In this document: positions 1 to 4,697 of the stretch, piece after piece
Layout of the letters: each line of letters starts with the position of its first letter
Position numbering within the stretch: position 1 is the stretch's first letter
Assembly: GCA_025351675.1 (NCBI GenBank)
Contig: JANXVK010000253.1
Location: forward strand, 1-5,425
DNA length: 5,425 nucleotides
Origin: Rhizobacter sp.
GTDB taxonomy: Bacteria > Pseudomonadota > Gammaproteobacteria > Burkholderiales > Burkholderiaceae_C
Direction: 5' to 3'
Notes under the pieces: generated by a model
Databases searched by the model: none
What the model saw: only the letters and a program-made list of their open reading frames with translations
What the model was told of the DNA's origin: nothing
Position numbers and translations under genes: made by a program

Positions 1-1019
1 GCGACTCGCAGCTGCGCGGCCTGCAGGCATCGCTGAAGATCGACCGCGATCGTGCGAATACGCTGGGCGTGAGCGTCGACACGATCCGATCGGCGCTGTA
101 CAGCGCGTTCGGCGAACGCCAAGTGTCGACGATCTACACCAGCGTCGACAGCTACCAGGTAATCCTCGAAGTCGTGCCCGGAGCCAAGCAGGACGAGAGC
201 GCGTTCAACAACATCTACGTGCGCTCGAGCAATGGCATGCTGGTGCCGATTTCGAGCTTCACGACGGTCGAGCGCACTGTCGGGCCCACCGCGATCAACC
301 ACGTCGGGCAGTTGCAGGCGGTGACGGTGTCGTTCAACCTCGCGCCGGGCATCGCGCTCGGCGACGCCACCGCGAAGATCGAGAAGTATCGCGACGAGGT
401 CCGGTTGCCGTCGTCGGTCATCACGACCTACGGTGGGGATGCGGCGGTGTTCAAGAGTTCGCAGGGCAGCCAATTGATCCTGATCATTGGCGCGCTGCTC
501 GTGATCTATGTGCTGCTCGGCGTGCTCTACGAAAGCTACATCCACCCGCTGACAATCCTCGCCGGCCTGCCTTCGGCGGCGGTCGGGGCGCTGCTGATGC
601 TGCGGTTCTTTGGCCAAGACCTGACGCTGATCGCGACCATCGGCATCCTGCTGCTGATCGGTATCGTCAAGAAGAACGCGATCATGATGATCGACTTCGC
701 GCTCGACGCCCAGCGCACCCGCGGCCTCACACCGGTCGAGGCGATCCGCGAGGCCTGCGTGTTGCGCTTCCGGCCGATCATGATGACGACGCTGGCCGCG
801 CTGATGGGTGCGGCGCCGATTGCGCTCGGCATCGGCGCGGGTGCGGAGTTGCGCCAGCCGCTCGGCCTGGCCGTGGTCGGCGGGCTGGTGTTCTCGCAGG
901 CGATCACGCTGTACATCACGCCGGTGATCTACCTCGCGCTCGACCGTTTCAGCGGCAAGGGGCCGGTGACGACGCCGGAAGGCAAGGTCGCGCCAGCGCC
1001 CGAGCACCGGGCAGCGTGA
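1..1019 (+). CDS. RND efflux permease, C-terminal part (HAE1 family, MdtB/MdtC-like); 5' end outside window
   Basis: This is the last 338 residues of an inner-membrane, proton-driven drug exporter of the AcrB/MdtC type, which works with a periplasmic adaptor and an outer-membrane channel. The reading frame is open from base 3, so the first in-frame GTG at 69 is internal and not the real start. The first half (to about base 470) is periplasmic porter/docking domain, beginning with the DRDRANTLGVSVDTI stretch typical of RND pumps. Five membrane segments follow, as expected for TM8-TM12, at about 471-539, 546-614, 621-695, 768-827 and 864-941. The family motif GIVKKNAIMMIDFA lies at 660-701, and RFRPIMMTTLAALMGA then ELRQPLGLAVVGGLVFSQ resemble MdtB/MdtC/MuxC more than AcrB. 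The tail after TM12 is short, about 25 residues, and Pro/Ala-rich. The full family length is about 1,030-1,060 aa, so some 700 residues are missing. The substrate cannot be told from this part. No terminator follows, and the convergent slyD ends 9 nt away. Confidence 0.95.
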   Translation, partial: DSQLRGLQASLKIDRDRANTLGVSVDTIRSALYSAFGERQVSTIYTSVDSYQVILEVVPGAKQDESAFNNIYVRSSNGMLVPISSFTTVERTVGPTAINHVGQLQAVTVSFNLAPGIALGDATAKIEKYRDEVRLPSSVITTYGGDAAVFKSSQGSQLILIIGALLVIYVLLGVLYESYIHPLTILAGLPSAAVGALLMLRFFGQDLTLIATIGILLLIGIVKKNAIMMIDFALDAQRTRGLTPVEAIREACVLRFRPIMMTTLAALMGAAPIALGIGAGAELRQPLGLAVVGGLVFSQAITLYITPVIYLALDRFSGKGPVTTPEGKVAPAPEHRAA

Positions 1020-1028
1020 ACCGGATCG

Positions 1029-1550
1029 TCAGTGCAGGGCTGACCCGCTCGGCGCAGTGTTCATCACCGTGAACACCGGCTGGCCGACGCTGCCAGCCTC
1101 GATCTCGGCCTCGGTCGCGGCGCGCACGTCGCGCACTGTCATGTCCAGCCGCAGCGCGATGCCGGCGAGCGGGTGGTTGCCGTCGAGCACGACGTGGCCG
1201 GGATAGACCTCGGTCACGGTGTAGACCACGTCAGTCGGCATGCCCTGCGTGGTGGCGCCGGTCGGCGGGCCGTCGAACTGCATGCCGACCTCGACCGCGT
1301 CCGCAAACACCGAACGTTCCTCGAAGAACACCAGTGCAGAGTCGTAGTCGCCGAACGCGTGTTCGGGTTCGAGGTGCAGCGTGGTGGTGAAGCCGGCTTC
1401 CTGGTCGAGCAGGGCCTCTTCGACCTTCGCGAGCAGGTCGTCGCCGCCGTAGAAGAACTCGACCGGATCGGCCAGTTCGTCGATCAAGGTGCCTGAGGTG
1501 TCTTGCAATTTCCAAGTCAGGCTGGCGACACACGGTGTGGTGATGAGCAT
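1029..1550 (-). CDS. slyD: SlyD-like FKBP-type peptidyl-prolyl cis-trans isomerase
   Basis: This is a cytoplasmic prolyl isomerase and folding chaperone of the SlyD/FkpB branch of the FKBPs, 173 aa from the ATG at 1550. The FKBP domain is interrupted by the insert-in-flap chaperone domain. It has an N-terminal strand with DELADPVEFFYGGDDLL (residues 24-40), the signature LEPEHAFGDYD (60-70) and the return segment VVLDGNHPLAG (120-130), which is highly typical of SlyD. The protein stops soon after the domain, at about residue 160, with a tail ending PSGSALH. It therefore lacks the His/Cys-rich nickel-binding tail of E. coli SlyD, so a role in metal delivery is not supported. An in-frame TTG two codons upstream (1556) is possible but less likely. 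A GAGA just before the ATG is only a weak Shine-Dalgarno. The gene is divergent from roxA and convergent with the efflux gene. The slyD name is by family; orthology to fkpB/slpA cannot be excluded. Confidence 0.9.
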   Translation of the reverse strand: MLITTPCVASLTWKLQDTSGTLIDELADPVEFFYGGDDLLAKVEEALLDQEAGFTTTLHLEPEHAFGDYDSALVFFEERSVFADAVEVGMQFDGPPTGATTQGMPTDVVYTVTEVYPGHVVLDGNHPLAGIALRLDMTVRDVRAATEAEIEAGSVGQPVFTVMNTAPSGSALH

Positions 1551-1560
1551 TCTCAATGCC

Positions 1561-1625
1561 CGCCGGGCCGCCCCAAGGGCGTTGAGCGCCCCCTCGGGGG
1601 GCAGGAGCGAAGCGACGTGGGGGTG
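1561..1625. repeat. GC-rich palindromic intergenic repeat between slyD and roxA
   Basis: This block has the look of a dispersed extragenic palindrome. It opens with GGGCCGCCCCAAGGGCG, carries a core hairpin GCCCCC-TCG-GGGGGC (1588-1602, six base pairs, G1588 paired with C1602), passes through AGGAGCGAAGCGACG and closes with TGGGGGTGA. CCCCA (1571-1575) and TGGGG (1618-1622) can pair as an outer stem around the core. I recall very similar blocks, with the same CGCCCCCTCGGGGGGCAG core and GTGGGGGT end, between many genes of Burkholderiales. That is memory and has not been searched. The block takes up most of the 87 nt between the two divergent starts. There is no T-run after the hairpin on either strand, so it is not a standard intrinsic terminator. 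Confidence 0.7.
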
Positions 1626-1626
1626 A
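1622..1626 (+). promoter_or_regulatory. Candidate ribosome binding site of roxA
   Basis: GGTGA matches the right half of the extended Shine-Dalgarno AGGAGGTGA and stands 11 nt before the ATG at 1638, which is slightly long. It favours 1638 over the next in-frame ATG at 1656, which has no purine-rich stretch in front of it. The bases belong to the end of the palindromic repeat, so the repeat may supply the translation signal. Confidence 0.4.
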
Positions 1627-1637
1627 ACATAACGTCA

Positions 1638-2795
1638 ATGATCGCACAATCGACCATGGACATTTCTCTTGCGAGCCCGTTGCTGGGCGGCATTTCTCCC
1701 GCTGTTTTCATGCGCCGCTACTGGCAGAAGAAGCCGCTGCTGGTGCGTCAGGCGGTGCCCGGCGGCGTCGACTTGATCGGTCGCGCCGAGCTGTTTAACC
1801 TGGCCTCGCACGACGAGGTCGAGTCGCGCCTGATCGTGCGCGAGGGTGCGCAGTGGTCGCTGCGCCAGGGCCCGCTGAAACGCAGCGCGTTGCCGCCGCT
1901 GAAACAGCGCGAATGGACGCTGCTGGTGCAGGGCCTCGACCTGCACATCCCGGCGGCGCGCGCGCTGCTCGACCGCTTCCGTTTCGTGCCCGATGCGCGG
2001 CTCGACGACCTGATGCTGTCGTACGCGAGCGATGGTGGCGGCGTCGGCCCGCACGTCGATTCGTACGACGTGTTCCTGCTCCAGGCGCAGGGCCGGCGGC
2101 GCTGGCGCATCGGGCCGGTGCGTTCGCCCGAGCTTGTGCCCGATGTGCCGCTGAAGATCCTCGCGAACTTCGAGCCCGAGGAGTCGTTCCTGCTCGAACC
2201 CGGCGACATGCTGTATCTGCCGCCGGGCTGGGCTCATGACGGCGTGGCCGAAGGCGAGTGCACGACCTGCTCGATCGGCTTTCGCGCGAGCGGTCGCGAC
2301 GAACTCGCGCGCGAGGTGTTGCAGCGCGCGCTCGATGCCGTCGATGCAGACGCGGCTGCCAATCCCGCGGGCCCGCTCTACCGCGACCCGAGGCAGCCCG
2401 CGACCGATGCACCGGGCCGCATTCCGCTGCCGCTGCAGGCCTTCGCCGCCGACGCGGTGCAGCGCTTGCTGCGTGACCCCGCCGGGCTCGCCTGCGCGCT
2501 CGGTGAGGTGCTGAGCGAACCCAAGCGCGGCGTGTGGTTTGATGGCGGAGGCGACGCCGACGCGGCAGAATGCACCGGCATGGCACTCGACCAGCGCACC
2601 CGAATGCTGTACGACGATCGGCACGTGTTCATCAATGGCGAATCGTTCCGCGCCGGCGGGCGCGACGCCGCGCTGATGCGGCGTCTGGCCGACCGGCGCC
2701 GACTCGACGCGCGCGAACTGACGGCACTGAGCGCCGATGCGCGTGCGCTGCTCGGCGAGTGGCTGCGATCCGGCTGGCTGCGCACGACCTGTTGA
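1638..2795 (+). CDS. roxA: Ribosomal protein uL16 arginine 3-hydroxylase (RoxA/YcfD-type JmjC/cupin oxygenase)
   Basis: This is a cytoplasmic Fe(II)/2-oxoglutarate oxygenase. E. coli YcfD/RoxA hydroxylates an arginine of ribosomal protein uL16 (Arg81). The protein is 385 aa from the ATG at 1638, against about 373 for YcfD; a start at 1656 would give 379. The N-terminal FMRRYWQKKPLLVRQA (residues 24-39) is the usual entry to the JmjC fold. The iron triad is visible as H139-V-D141 in GGGVGPHVDSYDVFLLQ and H200 in YLPPGWAHDGVAEG. An arginine in GRRRWRIG (152-159) should bind the 2-oxoglutarate carboxylate, as in YcfD. The region after about 220 corresponds to the dimerisation helices and a C-terminal winged-helix-like domain that includes YDDRHVFINGESFRAGG (325-341). 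All key residues are present, so it should be active. It heads an operon with the gene starting at 2815. Confidence 0.93.
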   Translation: MIAQSTMDISLASPLLGGISPAVFMRRYWQKKPLLVRQAVPGGVDLIGRAELFNLASHDEVESRLIVREGAQWSLRQGPLKRSALPPLKQREWTLLVQGLDLHIPAARALLDRFRFVPDARLDDLMLSYASDGGGVGPHVDSYDVFLLQAQGRRRWRIGPVRSPELVPDVPLKILANFEPEESFLLEPGDMLYLPPGWAHDGVAEGECTTCSIGFRASGRDELAREVLQRALDAVDADAAANPAGPLYRDPRQPATDAPGRIPLPLQAFAADAVQRLLRDPAGLACALGEVLSEPKRGVWFDGGGDADAAECTGMALDQRTRMLYDDRHVFINGESFRAGGRDAALMRRLADRRRLDARELTALSADARALLGEWLRSGWLRTTC

Positions 2796-2800
2796 CTCAC

Positions 2801-2807
2801 GAAGGAG
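2801..2807 (+). promoter_or_regulatory. Strong Shine-Dalgarno of the gene downstream of roxA
   Basis: GAAGGAG lies 7 nt before the ATG at 2815 and 5 nt after the roxA stop codon (2793-2795). It fixes the start of the 162-aa protein at 2815 and rules out upstream in-frame candidates inside roxA. It is the clearest ribosome binding site in the window and suggests efficient, independent initiation inside the operon. Confidence 0.85.
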
Positions 2808-2814
2808 ACCGACG

Positions 2815-3303
2815 ATGGGCACCGAACCCGCTTCGCTGATCACGAGCCGAGCAGAGTTTCATGTGGCGCTGCGCTACGCGTTCGAGACGCTCGCGAGCGC
2901 CGGCGCGCGCGAGGTCTGGCTCTGCGACGAAGACTTCGCCGACTGGCCGCTCGGCGAGCGCGCAACGGTCGAGTTGCTGCAACACTGGGCGGCGTCCAGT
3001 CGCAAGCTGACGTTGGTCGCGCGCCACTTCGACGACGTCGCGCGGCGCCATCCGCGCTGGGTCGAGTGGCGGCGCAACTGGGCGCACATCGTCAGCTGCC
3101 GCACCAACACGGAGCTGGCGACGGGGAAGTTTCCGACCGTCCTGCTCGGCCTCGGTGCGATCAGCGTGCGGCTTTCCGACAACGTGCACCATCGTGGGCG
3201 GCTGTCGCACGACAAGGCCGACGAGCTTCGCTGCAAGGAACAAATTGATGCAATTTTGCAACGGTCGGAAGAGGCGTTTCCAGCAAGCACGACTGGCCTC
3301 TAG
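2815..3303 (+). CDS. Conserved protein of unknown function, roxA operon partner (possibly DUF7931-like)
   Basis: This is a soluble protein of 162 aa with no signal peptide or membrane segment. I do not know its function. It reads as one compact alpha/beta domain. Helix SRAEFHVALRYAFETLASAG (residues 11-30) leads into strand REVWLCDEDFADWPL (32-46). A helix rich in L, Q and W follows, then strand RKLTLVARHFDDVARRHPRW (63-82) and a Trp/Arg-rich segment VEWRRNWAHIV (83-93). After that come strand FPTVLLGLGAISVRLSD (106-122), HHRGRLSHDKADE (125-137) and a last helix ending ILQRSEEAFPASTTGL. From memory the arrangement resembles proteins labelled DUF7931, found in beta- and gammaproteobacteria and sometimes fused to acetyltransferases, with a phospholipase-D-like outline. 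The family name is tentative, and I see no complete HxKxxxxD catalytic motif. It follows roxA by 19 nt, so a link to ribosome hydroxylation is only an inference from position. Confidence 0.85.
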   Translation: MGTEPASLITSRAEFHVALRYAFETLASAGAREVWLCDEDFADWPLGERATVELLQHWAASSRKLTLVARHFDDVARRHPRWVEWRRNWAHIVSCRTNTELATGKFPTVLLGLGAISVRLSDNVHHRGRLSHDKADELRCKEQIDAILQRSEEAFPASTTGL

Positions 3304-3330
3304 GGAATCACCCTGGAGCTGTCTATAATT
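3300..3330 (+). promoter_or_regulatory. Predicted sigma-70 promoter of the small lipoprotein gene
   Basis: A perfect -10 box TATAAT lies at 3324-3329, in a local dip in G+C just after the preceding stop codon. At 16-18 nt spacing I find no good -35 box (TAGGGA at 3301-3306 is poor). A TG at 3320-3321 sits one base farther from the -10 than in a true extended -10 promoter. A small inverted repeat CTAGGG-AATCA-CCCTGG (3300-3316, one G-T pair) covers the -35 zone and could be an operator or chance. Transcription should start near 3336-3338. Confidence 0.6.
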
Positions 3331-3336
3331 GAGGGC

Positions 3337-3456
3337 TAGGCAGTGGAAGGGCGTGAGCTGTCCATGTCTGAGAAACGTTGGGACTCTGCGTAGGTATGGG
3401 CTCCCACAATGATCGGTAATTGTTCGACCCTAATCAGATCCATAGGACCCACACAC
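3337..3456 (+). other. Long 5' leader of the lipoprotein mRNA (start inferred from the -10 box)
   Basis: About 120 nt separate the predicted transcription start from the ATG at 3457, and composition is clearly less GC-rich than the flanking genes. Short possible stems are GGCAG/CTGTC (3339-3343 with 3358-3362, one wobble), TGGGA/TCCCA (3379-3383 with 3402-3406) and ACAAT/ATTGT (3406-3410 with 3419-3423). A tiny reading frame MSEKRWDSA occupies 3364-3393. The ribosome site for the lipoprotein is probably AGGA at 3444-3447, 9 nt before the ATG. I do not recognise a known riboswitch or RNA family here. Confidence 0.4.
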
Positions 3457-3810
3457 ATGAACAAGTCGCTTTTGCTCGCCGCCCTCGTCGCCGCTGTTGC
3501 CCTGACCGCCTGCGGCAAGAAGGAAGAAATGCCGGCTGCTGCCGCTTCCGCCGCTGCCGCTCCGGCCGTCGCTGAAGCCGCCTCGGCGGCTGCGAGCGCC
3601 GTCTCGACCGCGGCCTCGGCTGCCGCCACCGAAGTGATGGCTGGTGCCAGCGGCGTGATGGGCGCGGCTTCGGCCGGCGCCACTGCCGCTGCCGACGCGA
3701 TGAAGGATGCCGCCGGCAAGGCTGCCGACGCCGCCAAGGACGCCGCCGGCAAGGCTGCCGACGCTGCCAAGGACGCTGTTGGCAAGGCTGCCGACGCTGT
3801 CAAGAAGTAA
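3457..3810 (+). CDS. Small alanine-rich lipoprotein with C-terminal 11-residue repeats
   Basis: This is a predicted lipoprotein of 117 aa. Its signal peptide is MNKSLLLAALVAAVALTA, followed by lipobox LTAC with the modified cysteine at residue 19. Residue +2 is Gly, not Asp, so the Lol system should send it to the outer membrane. The mature chain of 99 residues begins CGKKEEM, continues with a very Ala/Ser-rich stretch (about residues 26-80) and ends in three repeats of KDAAGKAADAA (83-93, 94-104, 105-115) plus a terminal Lys-Lys. The composition predicts almost continuous helix, and the 11-residue period recalls LEA-type or hendecad coiled-coil proteins. The start at 3457 was chosen because it gives a standard signal peptide; the in-frame ATG at 3409 would add 16 unsuitable residues. 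The gene has its own promoter and terminator, so it is probably monocistronic. Function is unknown. A structural or stress-related envelope role, or Lpp-like spacer use, is possible but unproven. Confidence 0.88.
   Translation: MNKSLLLAALVAAVALTACGKKEEMPAAAASAAAAPAVAEAASAAASAVSTAASAAATEVMAGASGVMGAASAGATAAADAMKDAAGKAADAAKDAAGKAADAAKDAVGKAADAVKK
3703..3801 (+). repeat. Three tandem 33-bp in-frame repeats in the lipoprotein gene
   Basis: The units are 3703-3735, 3736-3768 and 3769-3801. Each encodes an 11-residue unit starting Lys-Asp-Ala; the third has Val in place of Ala at two places. Units one and two differ only at synonymous third positions (GAT/GAC and GCC/GCT), and unit three differs at a few more. 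High nucleotide identity suggests recent unit duplication or gene-conversion-type homogenisation, so copy number may vary between strains. Confidence 0.9.
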
Positions 3811-3842
3811 GTCAACAGGACGATCGGCTTCGGCCGGTTTTG

Positions 3843-3869
3843 AAAAGGCCGCCTTCGGGCGGCTTTTTT
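3843..3869. terminator. Rho-independent terminator, probably bidirectional
   Basis: A perfect stem GCCGCC/GGCGGC (3848-3853 with 3858-3863) carries the stable tetraloop TTCG (3854-3857) and is followed by six T (3864-3869) on the plus strand. The minus strand ends the same stem with TTTT after one C (complement of the AAAA at 3843-3846). It lies between the convergent lipoprotein gene (stop at 3810) and the hydrolase gene (stop at 3893), so it can end both transcripts. Confidence 0.93.
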
Positions 3870-3892
3870 ACGCCCGCCGTCTTTGCGGCCAG

Positions 3893-4675
3893 CTATCTGC
3901 CCAGATCGAGCCAGCCAAATCCGAGCCGCGGATCGGCGACGACGATCTCATCGCGCGCACCGCCGCATGCGCCGGCGAGCGCCGCTCGTGCGAGGGTCGG
4001 CGTGTTGTTGCGCTCGCTCAGGTGCGCAGCGACGAGGTGCTTCAGGCCGTCGTGCAGGCACGCGGTGAGAATCTGTGCCGAGGTGTCGTTCGCGAGGTGG
4101 CCGAGCCGCCCGCCGATACGCGATTTCAACGACGCTGGATAGCTCGAGTTCGCAAGCATTCCGCGGTCGTGGTTGCATTCGAGCAGAAGTGCGTCACAGC
4201 GCTGCAGGCTTGCTAGCAAGTGTGGCGTGATTGAGCCGGTGTCGGTCAGCACGCCGAGGTGCAGCGCGCCATCCGTCAGACGCAACTGCAGCGGCTCCAG
4301 CGCATCGTGGGTCACCGTGTAGGGCCGCAGTTGCAGGTCGCCGACCGCGACGGCTTGGCCGTCGCGCGCGAACTGCAGCAGCCCGGGTGGCAACTCGGGC
4401 TGGCCGATCGCGTGCCAAGTGCCGCGGCTCATCCACAGCGGCACCTGGTGTCGGCGCGCCAGCGTCACCGCGCAGCCGATGTGATCGCCGTGTTCGTGGG
4501 TGATGAAGACGGCGTCGAGGTCGTCGCAACCGAGGCCGACACGCGCAAGGCGCGCCTGCAACTCGCGCAGCGAGAAGCCGCAGTCGATCAGCACCCGGCT
4601 GGTGGTCGAGCCGCTGCTTGCTTCCACCAGCGTGGCGTTGCCGGAGCTGCCGCTGCCCAGGCTGCAGAAGCGCAT
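3893..4675 (-). CDS. Metallo-beta-lactamase-fold hydrolase, YycJ/WalJ-like (COG1235 type)
   Basis: This is a cytoplasmic metallo-hydrolase of 260 aa, a normal length for the family. The start at 4675 gives the canonical N-terminus MRFCSLGSGSSGNATLVE. The metal-binding motif THEHGDH is at residues 59-65 (H60, H62, D64, H65). Further ligands are likely H123 in YTVTHDA, D145 in GVLTDTGS and H218 in AAHLSERNN, the last a hallmark of the YycJ group, with LLECNHD at 164-170 between them. All metal ligands expected for a two-zinc site are present, so it should be catalytic. The substrate is unknown. Relatives include phosphodiesterases, nucleases and WalJ of Gram-positives, which has been linked to coordinating division and replication. 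It starts 22 nt after the bamC stop with only a weak ribosome site (GGA), which suggests co-transcription and perhaps translational coupling. There is no signal peptide. Confidence 0.93.
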   Translation of the reverse strand: MRFCSLGSGSSGNATLVEASSGSTTSRVLIDCGFSLRELQARLARVGLGCDDLDAVFITHEHGDHIGCAVTLARRHQVPLWMSRGTWHAIGQPELPPGLLQFARDGQAVAVGDLQLRPYTVTHDALEPLQLRLTDGALHLGVLTDTGSITPHLLASLQRCDALLLECNHDRGMLANSSYPASLKSRIGGRLGHLANDTSAQILTACLHDGLKHLVAAHLSERNNTPTLARAALAGACGGARDEIVVADPRLGFGWLDLGR

Positions 4676-4697
4676 CGGGCGGGTCCGCGTGCTCGGC

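Noticed and set aside
1028..1044. Stem GTCAG/CTGAC at the convergent end of the efflux gene and slyD, as a terminator
   Set aside because: Only five base pairs with a seven-base loop, inside the slyD coding end, and no T-run on either strand.
1503..1531. TTGCAA at 1503-1508 as the -35 box of a roxA promoter
   Set aside because: No sequence near TATAAT is found at 16-18 nt spacing downstream.
1588..1602. Core hairpin of the intergenic repeat as an intrinsic terminator
   Set aside because: The stem is strong but followed by GC-rich sequence on both strands, and it lies upstream of both divergent genes, where a terminator would make little sense.
1587..1638. TTGACG on the minus strand (complement of 1633-1638) as the -35 box of a slyD promoter
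   Set aside because: The -35 match is good, but the sequence at the proper spacing is GC-rich and does not resemble a -10 box. I cannot support a promoter call.
1635..2843. Minus-strand open frame of 402 residues opposite roxA
   Set aside because: Long antisense frames are common in high-GC DNA. Its product is low-complexity Arg/Ala/Gln-rich with no recognisable motif, while the plus strand encodes a complete RoxA with its iron ligands.
3700..3805. Tandem repeats as a CRISPR array or minisatellite-type origin iterons
   Set aside because: The units are directly adjacent with no spacers, keep the reading frame and encode a regular peptide repeat.
3336..3815. Minus-strand open frame of 159 residues, rich in Ala/Ser, opposite the lipoprotein gene
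   Set aside because: It mirrors the GCC/GCT-rich codons and repeats of the plus-strand gene, crosses that gene's promoter and leader, and shows no domain or plausible start region. The plus-strand gene has a lipobox, promoter and terminator.
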